The position numbers and the translations under genes were made by a program. DNA of 13,765 bases from G020351775 sp039588335 (GTDB taxonomy: Bacteria; Gemmatimonadota; Gemmatimonadetes; Gemmatimonadales; GWC2-71-9), in NCBI GenBank assembly GCA_039588335.1, contig JBDGZZ010000182.1:1-13765 (forward strand), given 5' to 3'. Below, one piece after another: positions 1-7,015 of this stretch (positions are counted from its first letter, which is position 1; each line of letters starts with the position of its first letter). Below the pieces are notes generated by a model that saw only the letters and a list, made by a program, of their open reading frames with translations, did not search any database and was not told the DNA's origin.

Positions 1-246
1 CCTATTTCAAGACCCTTCGAATTGGCTCGCTCAAGTTCCCTTGTGCACCTCAGGACGCAGCGCGGGCAACGCCCAACGGTTTACCAATCCGTGTGGCGGG
101 AAATATCACGGCGAAGGACAACGACTTAGGCACAGCGTTCATAGAGATCTTCATACAACCACTGCTTGGGGCCCTCATGTGCAGCACCACTTGCGCTACA
201 ATACCCCTGCTATGGCCCCGGCCCCCCTCCAAGCGCCGTCCGCAAC
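1..246. other. Left-edge stretch with no recognisable gene
   Basis: I see no convincing coding region in these 246 bases. The short open frames on both strands have no family motif and no good ribosome binding site. It lies immediately downstream of the truncated sigma factor, so it occupies the place where the sigma region 4 coding sequence would be expected. It contains an imperfect 61-bp inverted repeat (71-131), listed separately. Confidence 0.5.
71..131. repeat. Imperfect 61-bp inverted repeat with attC-like ends
   Basis: The segment starts GCCCAAC and ends CTTAGGC, which pair except at single positions. A perfect 5-bp inner stem (CCGTG at 89-93 with CACGG) brackets a 13-base loop. Length and end sequences resemble a degenerate integron attC site, but the invariant GTT of the right end is CTT here, and no cassette array or integrase gene is visible. 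It may be chance symmetry. Confidence 0.2.
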
Positions 247-519
247 TCAGCCGTAGCAGTACACCCGAAAGTGGTTCAGCACGTGGTTGTTCGCGATCCT
301 TAGGATCCACGACGAGAAGCTGTCCTCCAAGCGGTGACTGTCCAACTCGCGGAACGCCTTGACGAACACGTCCTGCCTCATGTCCTCGGCCAGGTCATGG
401 TCGTGGACCAGGCGTACGATGAGCCCGTAGATGGAACGTCGGTGCAGCGCACGTGCCGCCCAGGACTCGACGCTGATCTGCCGGTCGGCTACAATCAGGC
501 AACCCGACCGACTCCGCAT
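247..519 (-). pseudogene. Truncated ECF-type RNA polymerase sigma factor (region 2 only)
   Basis: The 90-residue product holds a clear sigma-70 region 2. Roughly residues 29-86 carry the pattern IYGLIVRLVHDHDLAED, then QDVFVKAF, then SSWILRIANNHVLNHFR, typical of extracytoplasmic-function sigma factors that bind core polymerase and the -10 element. Right after the conserved HFR the frame runs VYCYG and stops, so the linker and region 4 (the -35 reader) are absent; no frame downstream restores them. The N-terminus also matches family members poorly for its first 25 or so residues. Its ATG overlaps the ATG of the divergent kinase gene (both use the CATG at 517-520), which leaves no room for a promoter and suggests one or both starts are displaced. 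A sigma factor without region 4 is probably non-functional, so I call it a relic. ECF factors linked to Ser/Thr kinases are known in several phyla. Confidence 0.7.
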
Positions 520-1789
520 GCACGATCACGTCACCCTGCTCCGGCCCGATGCTCCGCGCACGGACTCGAAGCGCATCCCCGCGGCGCTGGCGCCCGACCT
601 CGCGGCCCAGCTGCGTGGACGGGTTCAGGTACTCGCGCTCTTGATCGCGCTGGGGTTCGGAATCGGCCCGGTCATCTTCCTGGCCCTCATGGTCGCGTCG
701 CTCGTCCTGGGTACCGAACCGCCGGGCAACATCGGGCAGTCCTCGGTGTTCCTCTGGATTCAGCCTGGCGCGGTGGGCATCTCCCTCGCGCTCTGGTGGA
801 GGGCGCGCAATCCCCGGGTGCACCCGACGGAGTTGCTGCGACTCGGCCTACTATACCAGGTGGCGATCTGCTTCATCATCGGGGTCTCGTCGTACTGGTC
901 GCAGTACGCCGAGTCCGGCCAGGTGCCGCCACTCACGTGGATCCCCGCGGTCGTCATTCTCTTCCCTCTCATCATGCCGGGCCCGCCGCGTCTCATGCTC
1001 TGGGGCGCGATCGCCGCCGGCGCGACGGCGCCGCTCTCACTCGCGGTCGTCCAGGCGGCCGGGCTCGTGGCCGCCACCGCCGGCGACTACCAGAGCGCGG
1101 CGCTCAACTCTGCGGTCGCGGTCGTACTCGCGTACCTGGGCGCGCGGACGCTCTACGGACTCCAACGGCAAGTGCTGCAGGCCCGACAGATGGGAAGCTA
1201 TCAGCTCGAGGAGCGGCTCGGTGGCGGTGGCATGGGCGAGGTGTGGCGCGCGCGCCACCGGATGCTGGCGCGTCCCGCGGCGATCAAGGTGATCCAGCCC
1301 GAGATCCTCGCCGCCGACGGCGCCGGGCCGCGCGTCGCGCTACAACGCTTCGAGCGAGAAGCACAGGCCACGGCGCGACTGCGTTCACCCCACACGGTCG
1401 AGCTGTACGACTTCGGCGTAGCCGCCGACGGCACCTTCTACTACGTGATGGAACTGCTGGACGGGCTCGACGCGACGACGCTTGTGGACCGGTTCGGCCC
1501 GCTCCCGGCCGACCGCGTCGTGTTCCTCCTCCGGCAAGTGTGCCACTCGCTCTCCGAGGCGCACGCGAGCGGGCTCGTGCATCGCGACATCAAGCCGGCC
1601 AACATCCACGTGTGCCGCTACGGAGAAGAGTACGATCTGTGTTCGGAACGCCGGCGTTCATGGCGCCTGAACAGGTGCTTGGCAAAGATGACATCGATGG
1701 CCGCACGGACATCTACGCACTCGGCTGTGTCGCGTACTGGCTGCTCACTGGACAGTACGTGTTTCAATCCAGGACCGTGCCGGAGATGA
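518..1789 (+). pseudogene. Membrane-anchored Ser/Thr protein kinase, N-terminal part of a broken gene
   Basis: From the ATG at 518 the protein has about six hydrophobic segments (near residues 36-65, 77-94, 106-127, 138-157, 160-184, 193-212). A Pkn/Hanks-type kinase domain follows: glycine loop LGGGGMGEVWRA (234-245), ATP-anchoring Lys257 in AAIKV, and catalytic loop HRDIKPANI (355-363). Homology ends near base 1640 after GEEYD. The remaining frame to 1789 is unrelated sequence, while the missing C-lobe resumes at 1642 in another frame. The stretch that should carry the DFG magnesium-binding motif and activation segment, some 25-30 residues, is absent. The product would be an inactive kinase. 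GC at third codon positions is very high here (close to 90 percent in the parts I counted) and clearly higher than in the C-lobe piece. An inward-facing sensor kinase with its N-terminus in the membrane is the likely ancestral role. Confidence 0.8.
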
Positions 1790-2031
1790 TGGCGCTCCAC
1801 CTGCGGGAGCCACCGGAGCCTCCGTCAGCATTATCTCCGGTGCCCGTTCCCGATGTGCTGGAGGAACTAGTCCTGGCGTGTCTCGAGAAGGACCCCGATC
1901 AACGACCGCGGAGTGCTGACGAGCTAGCTGTCCGGCTTACAGCGTGCCAGGCGGAACCAGCGTGGACACCGGAACGGGCGCGGGAGTGGTGGGAGACGCA
2001 CGGGACGGCTGTCGGTCCGCAACTCCAGTAG
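1642..2031 (+). pseudogene. C-lobe remnant of a Ser/Thr protein kinase
   Basis: The frame starting at 1642 reads FGTPAFMAPEQ, the end of the activation segment and the APE motif of Hanks-type kinases. It continues through DGRTDIYALGCVAYWLLTG (subdomain IX), and C-terminal ACLEKDPDQRPRSADELA with the conserved Arg of subdomain XI. It ends at TAG 2029-2031 after a tail (WTPERAREWWETHG) of a type often found at the ends of such bacterial kinases. It has no start of its own. It is offset by one frame from the upstream kinase half and lacks the DFG segment between them. Its third-position GC (about 70 percent by hand count) is much lower than that of the N-terminal half. The two halves may therefore come from two different kinase genes joined by recombination or by assembly, rather than from a simple internal deletion. 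Confidence 0.8.
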
Positions 2032-2044
2032 GTGTACAAGCCCA

Positions 2045-2060
2045 CCGGCCCGACCGCCGG
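2045..2060. terminator. Weak hairpin between convergent kinase and regulator genes
   Basis: CCGGC (2045-2049) and GCCGG (2056-2060) form a 5-bp GC stem with a 6-base loop in the 98-bp gap between the convergent kinase and response-regulator genes. There is no T tract on either strand, so a role as a terminator is only possible. Confidence 0.2.
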
Positions 2061-2129
2061 CAGCGAGACCCCAGCAACTCGGCCCAACGGCTGCCTGTCT
2101 CGCTCAGCGCCCCGTGCTGCGGGTCGAAC

Positions 2130-3479
2130 TCACTGTTCGTTCCGCGCCCCGTCACGCTTCAATATCTCACGCAGTGTCTTCCGGTCTATCCCAAGGATCT
2201 GGGCCGCCTTCGTCTTGTTTCCGTCGACCGATGCCAACACACTGCGCACGTGCTCGGCCTCCATCTGTGACAGAGTGAGATGCCGGCCGATGCCATGGCG
2301 TACCGAAAAACGCATTACGGAGGGCAACTCCGCAACATCCACTGTAGCGTCCTCACTCATGACTACCAGCCGATGAATCACGTTCTCAAGTTCACGTACG
2401 TTACCGGGCCAATGATAGCTACGGAGTGCTTCCAGGACCCGGTCGGAGAACTGGGGTGGCTCCCGTCCCAGTTCATCGGAATACTTGACCACAAAGTGCT
2501 CCGCAAGAAGAAGGAGGTCGTCGTCCCTATCTCTTAGCGGTGGCACTTCGATACTGATCACATTGATACGGAAGTAGAGATCCTCGCGAAACAGCTGCCT
2601 CCGTACGAGGTCAAGCAGGTCCTTGTTCGTGGCGGCTATGATGCGTGCGTCAACCTTCACCTGTTGAGTACCGCCGACCATGCGGATTTCCTTATCCTGC
2701 AGCACGCGCAATAGCTTGACCTGCATTGCCAGACTGGTCTCACTGATCTCATCGAGGAACAACGTTCCTCCATCAGCCGTCTGGAAGAAGCCGGCGCGAG
2801 TCTCGGTGGCCCCCGTGTACGCACCTCTCACATGCCCAAACAGCTCACTCTCGAGCAGGCTCTCAGGAATGCCACCACAGTTAATCGGGACGAATGGCGC
2901 CTGAGCCCTGGTGCCTCCATAGTGAATGCCCCTTGCCACCAACTCCTTGCCCGTCCCGCTCTCTCCGGTCACGAGAACCGTTGCAGAAGTAGACGCCGCC
3001 TTATCCATCGCTTCATATACAGCACGCATGGTGGGTGATTCACCGACAAAGCCATGCGAGCGCACCGGTGAGGTTGGATAAGCCGCGTGCCCGGAGCGGC
3101 GGAACCTGACCTTCTCGAGCACATCGCGAACCGCGGTCAACAGTTCGGAATCCGTGAAGGGCTTCGCAAGATAGTGCTCGGCTCCCTCCTTGACGGCCGA
3201 TACTGCGGACTCGATAGAAGCGTAACCGGTGACCATGATGATCCCGATGTCGCTGGACCGGGCACGCACGTGCTTGATCAGCTCGATTCCACTGACCTTT
3301 GGCATCTTCAAATCCGTTATCACGAGATCCAGCGAATCGGAATCCAGGATCTGTACCGCCTCCGGAACACCCGGCGCCGAAAGTACCTGGAAACCTTCCG
3401 CGGTCAGGTTGCGGCTGATCACCTCTCTCGCTTCAGGCGAATCATCGATCACCAATATGCGCTCCCTACGTTTGCGCAT
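2130..3479 (-). CDS. NtrC-family sigma-54-dependent response regulator
   Basis: 449 residues with the full three-domain layout. The receiver domain (about 5-120) has acidic pair D12/D13, phospho-acceptor Asp56 (VITDLKMP) and Lys106 (LAKPF). The AAA+ domain has Walker A GESGTGKE (172-179), the sigma-54 contact loop GAYTGA (219-224, Tyr in place of the usual Phe), Walker B GTLFLDE (238-244) and WPGNVRELEN. A Fis-type helix-turn-helix (NKTKAAQILGIDRKTLREIL, 421-440) closes the protein. I chose the ATG at 3479, which puts MRKRRERILVIDD at the normal N-terminus. The longer frame to 3602 only adds a shadow of the kinase gene. It overlaps the histidine kinase by 14 bp, so the two are translationally coupled partners. 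It should activate sigma-54 promoters, and the best visible target is the -24/-12 element upstream of the redox operon at 12097-12111 (inference). Confidence 0.95.
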   Translation of the reverse strand: MRKRRERILVIDDSPEAREVISRNLTAEGFQVLSAPGVPEAVQILDSDSLDLVITDLKMPKVSGIELIKHVRARSSDIGIIMVTGYASIESAVSAVKEGAEHYLAKPFTDSELLTAVRDVLEKVRFRRSGHAAYPTSPVRSHGFVGESPTMRAVYEAMDKAASTSATVLVTGESGTGKELVARGIHYGGTRAQAPFVPINCGGIPESLLESELFGHVRGAYTGATETRAGFFQTADGGTLFLDEISETSLAMQVKLLRVLQDKEIRMVGGTQQVKVDARIIAATNKDLLDLVRRQLFREDLYFRINVISIEVPPLRDRDDDLLLLAEHFVVKYSDELGREPPQFSDRVLEALRSYHWPGNVRELENVIHRLVVMSEDATVDVAELPSVMRFSVRHGIGRHLTLSQMEAEHVRSVLASVDGNKTKAAQILGIDRKTLREILKRDGARNEQ

Positions 3480-5208
3480 GATCGCGTCCCACCCCGTTTG
3501 CCGGCTCTTGGACTGGCAGCCGAACTGTGAACGTTGAGCCCTTGTGAAGTACACTCTCGACATCGATCTCGCCGCCATGCGCGTCAACAATGCCCTGCAC
3601 AACGCTCAGCCCCAATCCCGTACCTTCTCCCACATCCTTGGTGGTGAAGAAGGGATTGAAAACACGTCGCCTGACTTCCTCTGACATACCGGTCCCCGTA
3701 TCAAATACCTCAATGATAGCTGCACCTTCCGTTGCACGTGTCGTCACGATCAGCCTACCACCATCCGGCATCGCCTGAATCGCGTTCACGGCCAGATTGA
3801 CGAGCACCTGTTTTAGCCGAACTGGGTCCGCCTCGACCATATGGGCATCACCCGCTGTCATATGTGTGACTTCGACCCCCTGGCTAACACACCGACCGTG
3901 CACGAAAGAGATGGCCTCGGCCACAATCTCATCAACCGACATCCAATTCTTTTCGATCGGTGTTTGCCGGGCAAAGAGCTTCAGCTGGTTCACCACCTCC
4001 CGGGCTTGTAAGCACGACGCGATGATCCTGCCCAGATCCTGCTTGGTACTGTCTGTCACATCACTATCTTTTTGAGCCAGTTGTGCAAATCCCAGAATGC
4101 TGCTCAAAGGCTCGTTAATCTCATGCGCCACACCCGCAACCAATTGCCCGATGGTAGCCAATCGGTCAGCGTGGTGTAGTTGCTCTTCTAATCTCCCACT
4201 CTCAGCCGCCACCTCGCAGCGCGCGACGTAATCTCCGACCTCTCTCGCTACGGCCTGAATCAAGTGCTCTTCTTCTTCCAGGAAGGGACCAGTAAGCGCG
4301 TGTTTCACTGCTTCAACGTAACCAACCTCGACCGTACCACGGTGGACTCCGTCCACTATGATGTTGGCTGATTGCAATGCTAACACGGGAATGGAGTTGG
4401 GCGCTCCATGCACACATTCATCGAAGACGATTCTCGAAACGGCGATTTCTGGATACTGCCAGGCTGGAGGAAGCAGCGATAAGATCTGATCTAGGCCGAG
4501 ATCCACATCCTCCCCTGCGCTTTCAATCGCCATCGCTATGCCGTAAAGGCAGCTCAGTTCCTTCACCCGCTCGCGCAGCGCGGCCTGTCCCCTCCGTTGC
4601 GCAATGGCCAGACCGATCGTCTCCGCCACAGCTTCAAACGCCTCGATCTTCTCATGGGAAAACAACCCTCGCGCTGCACACTCCAACCGCAACACTCCGA
4701 AATTTGCCTCGTCTATCGCGAACGGCACTAACGCCATGGAGATGGTATCCGGATTGATGGCAACGCTAGCTGCCTCAACCTCGGGGTACCGGTTCACCGT
4801 TTGCCGGATGTCGCTCGTCCAGAAACTACCATAGGCTGTGAAACAGGATGCGGAGGAGTCTATCGCTCCACACAACTCCTCGAGCACGAGCTGCCGCAAA
4901 GTGTGCCCATCGCCTCCTTTGGGTAGACCGGAGACTCCAGCCCGCTTCTCGGCAGTCAGGGGTCCGAATGAAAACTCGGGCTCCGGCCTTGCTGTCGCCA
5001 GCAAGTGATATTCGACTTCACCTAGGGCCACGATTTCCAGAGAATCGCAATCCGAAAACTGCAACAACAATTCCGACAGACCTTCCAGGAACTCCACCCG
5101 AGGGATCGGCCTGTTGGCCAAGTACATTACACGGCGAGAGAGGTCGATGAACCCTCTGAGAGACTTCACTTTCGGCCGATCTCTACTGGCTGATTGCTTC
5201 TTCCGCAT
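3466..5208 (-). CDS. Soluble sensor histidine kinase with GAF-like sensor domains
   Basis: 580 residues with no membrane segment, so a cytosolic sensor. Residues about 35-205 look like a GAF-type domain. Residues about 210-330 form a second sensor module beginning ERVKELSCLYGIAMAIE and containing PPAWQYPEIAVSRI, a pattern seen ahead of many bacterial HisKA kinases. HisKA follows with phospho-acceptor His362 in VAGVAHEINEPLSSI, then a HATPase domain: N-box NLAVNAIQAM (471-480), G1 DTGTGM (503-508), and GEGTGLGL (527-534). The ATG at 5208 has a strong upstream AGAGGGGA. The gene overlaps the NtrC-type regulator and is its obvious partner. It starts 223 bp after the last gene of the redox operon on the same strand, so it may be read from its own promoter or as the operon's tail. 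The signal is unknown; a cytoplasmic redox or metabolite cue would suit the neighbourhood. Confidence 0.93.
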   Translation of the reverse strand: MRKKQSASRDRPKVKSLRGFIDLSRRVMYLANRPIPRVEFLEGLSELLLQFSDCDSLEIVALGEVEYHLLATARPEPEFSFGPLTAEKRAGVSGLPKGGDGHTLRQLVLEELCGAIDSSASCFTAYGSFWTSDIRQTVNRYPEVEAASVAINPDTISMALVPFAIDEANFGVLRLECAARGLFSHEKIEAFEAVAETIGLAIAQRRGQAALRERVKELSCLYGIAMAIESAGEDVDLGLDQILSLLPPAWQYPEIAVSRIVFDECVHGAPNSIPVLALQSANIIVDGVHRGTVEVGYVEAVKHALTGPFLEEEEHLIQAVAREVGDYVARCEVAAESGRLEEQLHHADRLATIGQLVAGVAHEINEPLSSILGFAQLAQKDSDVTDSTKQDLGRIIASCLQAREVVNQLKLFARQTPIEKNWMSVDEIVAEAISFVHGRCVSQGVEVTHMTAGDAHMVEADPVRLKQVLVNLAVNAIQAMPDGGRLIVTTRATEGAAIIEVFDTGTGMSEEVRRRVFNPFFTTKDVGEGTGLGLSVVQGIVDAHGGEIDVESVLHKGSTFTVRLPVQEPANGVGRDHAQT

Positions 5209-5219
5209 TGTGCATTCCC

Positions 5220-5236
5220 CTCTGAGCCGCTCAGAG
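5220..5236. repeat. Perfect 7-bp inverted repeat overlapping the histidine-kinase ribosome binding site
   Basis: CTCTGAG (5220-5226), spacer CCG, CTCAGAG (5230-5236). The dyad is perfect and its inner edge abuts the AGAGGGGA ribosome binding site 12 bases before the ATG at 5208. It could be an operator or a small mRNA hairpin that limits translation of the sensor kinase. The symmetry is seen; the role is inferred. Confidence 0.45.
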
Positions 5237-5366
5237 AACCCATCAGGAAAGTAGCCTCATCCACCACAAAGGGCGCCCGCACTGGAGTAAGTCAGGGGTT
5301 GTCCAAAGTGTTACCAGTGCACGCCGACAGCCGGCAAACTCGGCCACCCCCATCCCCCGGAGAAGT

Positions 5367-5395
5367 GCGGCAGCATTACGATGCCATTCTGCCGC
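5367..5395. repeat. 7-bp GC-rich inverted repeat in the gap after the GltB-like gene
   Basis: GCGGCAG (5367-5373) and CTGCCGC (5389-5395) are exact complements around a 15-base spacer. They lie in the 223-bp gap between the GltB-like stop and the histidine-kinase start. No T run follows on the minus strand, so it is not a classic intrinsic terminator. It may attenuate read-through, or be an operator for the kinase/regulator pair. Confidence 0.35.
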
Positions 5396-5431
5396 GGGTT
5401 GGGAACGGGGGCAGCCTTTATTCAAGAGAGG

Positions 5432-7015
5432 TCAAACGCCCAGTAACTTGTCTACTTGTGCCTCGTCTACGTCCATCACATGTGGTAGGCCCGTGACCTG
5501 AGCTGCCTCCGGCGTGAGCGCAGCCAGGTCGTCTCGCGACAGATACTGCGGCGAGAATTTGCGACTACCGGCCATGAGCTGACGAAGTCCCTGAGCCAAG
5601 CGCTCATAGTAGGTGTACAAGCCGATGGCACCGGCCGGGAGCTTATCGAACTCTGCATCGCCCAATTCCTGACGCAGCGTGTGGGCGGTAACGAATATCT
5701 CATCCCGCGTACGCCCGAATCGCTCCACGTAGACAGGGACCTGACCGGCCTCGATGGTCTTTCCTATGGTCTTGCCTACCATTGCCGCCGCGATAGGACC
5801 CCTCGCCATGCCAATGAGCTTGACGAAAGGCGCCCCCAGCGCAAGGCCCTTGAAGATCTGGTCCTCGAAGGTGAAACCACCGGCCAAGGCGAGTGCCGGC
5901 ACGGGTCTTCCCTTGGCCTCGAGACGGGCGGCATACTGGTATAGCAGCGAGTGGAGTTCTACCACCGGCACACCCCACTCGTTCATCATCCGCCAGGGAC
6001 TCATCCCTGTCCCACCGCCAGCTCCGTCCACCGTCAGGAGATCGATGCCGTATCTTGAAGCGTAGCCCAATGCCTGTGCCAGTGCCGCGGGTCGGTATGC
6101 GCCGGTCTTGAGGAAGATGTATTTGGCACCCAAACCGCGGAGGTACTCGACCCGTTCGGCGAAAGCTTCCTCGGTGACCATGCCAACGCGTGAGTGCCGC
6201 TCGAACTCCTTGAAGGCTCCTGCATGGAACGCCTGGATCACCGCCCGATCGGTAGGGTTCGGAAGGACCACATACCCGCGCTTGTAGAGCATCTGTGCCT
6301 TTTGCAGGTCCTTGACCTTGACCTCACCGCCGATGTTCTTAGCACCTTGCCCCCACTTTATTTCGACGCAGTCGACACCGAGTGTGTTGATGGCGTATTC
6401 GTGTTCCCCCAGACGTGTGCCCTCGACGTTGGTCTGCACGATGATGGCCCCGTATCCGTCCCGCTGATTGTCCTGGAACAGCTGGACGCGTCGCTTGAGG
6501 TCGACCGTATCAACAACACGTCCGTCTTCGAGCACTGTGTCGGGATCCATCCCGGCTACGTTCTCTCCGATGGTCAATCCCGTACCGGCCAGTGCCGAGC
6601 CGATGGCCAGTCCCTCCCAGTTGTTCTTCGCTACGTCCGTAGAACCGATACCGGGGATGATCCACGGGTAGCGAAACTTGAGCCCTTTGTCGTGACCGAA
6701 GCGAACCTCGAGATTCACGGCCGGGAAAACGGCCTTGTCACTGTCAGCTTCAATACCCTCAGCACCCACCACACCACCCATGATGTTGATGTGAGAGTAG
6801 TCGATGGGATAATCCTTCTCGGACGCCGTAGTGATCACTCCGAACGGTTGTGGATAGATCACCTCGTGGCCGCGAAAGGCCGACTTGCCGATCTCACACA
6901 TGCCGATGCAACCATCGACACAGGTGACGCACATACCCGAGATCGGAGTGACCGAGCCTTCGGTGCGGTTCTTGGTAAGGGTTGCTGCTGATGTATTCAC
7001 TCTAGACAACGACAT
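5432..7015 (-). CDS. GltB-type FMN-domain oxidoreductase (glutamate synthase-related), stand-alone
   Basis: 527 residues matching the FMN/2-oxoglutarate barrel of the glutamate synthase large subunit, with KWGQGAKNIGGE near residue 220 and DGAGGGTGMSPWRMMNEWG near 335-355. It lacks the N-terminal glutaminase domain, the C-terminal GXGXG domain, and the 3Fe-4S cysteine motif that normally follows the FMN site. Instead it carries an N-terminal C-x2-C-x3-C-x3-C cluster (Cys29, 32, 36, 40) suited to an Fe-S centre. I chose the ATG at 7015 because AAGGAGA lies 8 bases ahead; it overlaps the HoxU-like gene by 14 bp, whereas the longer frame to 7042 has no such site. As last gene of the redox operon it probably receives electrons from the upstream flavin/Fe-S subunits. 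Without a glutaminase it cannot make glutamate from glutamine alone, so the substrate is unknown. N-methylglutamate synthase and archaeal-type split GltB are related stand-alone cases. Confidence 0.9.
   Translation of the reverse strand: MSLSRVNTSAATLTKNRTEGSVTPISGMCVTCVDGCIGMCEIGKSAFRGHEVIYPQPFGVITTASEKDYPIDYSHINIMGGVVGAEGIEADSDKAVFPAVNLEVRFGHDKGLKFRYPWIIPGIGSTDVAKNNWEGLAIGSALAGTGLTIGENVAGMDPDTVLEDGRVVDTVDLKRRVQLFQDNQRDGYGAIIVQTNVEGTRLGEHEYAINTLGVDCVEIKWGQGAKNIGGEVKVKDLQKAQMLYKRGYVVLPNPTDRAVIQAFHAGAFKEFERHSRVGMVTEEAFAERVEYLRGLGAKYIFLKTGAYRPAALAQALGYASRYGIDLLTVDGAGGGTGMSPWRMMNEWGVPVVELHSLLYQYAARLEAKGRPVPALALAGGFTFEDQIFKGLALGAPFVKLIGMARGPIAAAMVGKTIGKTIEAGQVPVYVERFGRTRDEIFVTAHTLRQELGDAEFDKLPAGAIGLYTYYERLAQGLRQLMAGSRKFSPQYLSRDDLAALTPEAAQVTGLPHVMDVDEAQVDKLLGV

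Noticed and set aside
334..1641. Long plus-strand open frame running into the kinase C-lobe
   Set aside because: Only the part from 1642 matches a kinase. The earlier part is an Arg/Pro/Gly-rich shadow of the N-terminal kinase frame in high-GC DNA.
3087..3530. 147-codon plus-strand frame
   Set aside because: Antisense shadow of the receiver domain of the response regulator.
5372..5388. TGGCATCGTAATGC on the minus strand as a second sigma-54 promoter
   Set aside because: The GG to GC distance is one base short of the fixed spacing required by sigma-54, and it lies in the loop of a dyad.
5397..5412. GGTTGGGAACGGGGGC, also present at 9816-9831 in the NuoF-like gene
   Set aside because: A 16-bp exact match without similarity in the flanks; most likely chance in GC-rich sequence.
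6194..6991. 265-codon open frame on the plus strand
   Set aside because: It lies entirely antisense to the well-supported GltB-like gene, has no family motif and no ribosome site; a shadow frame.
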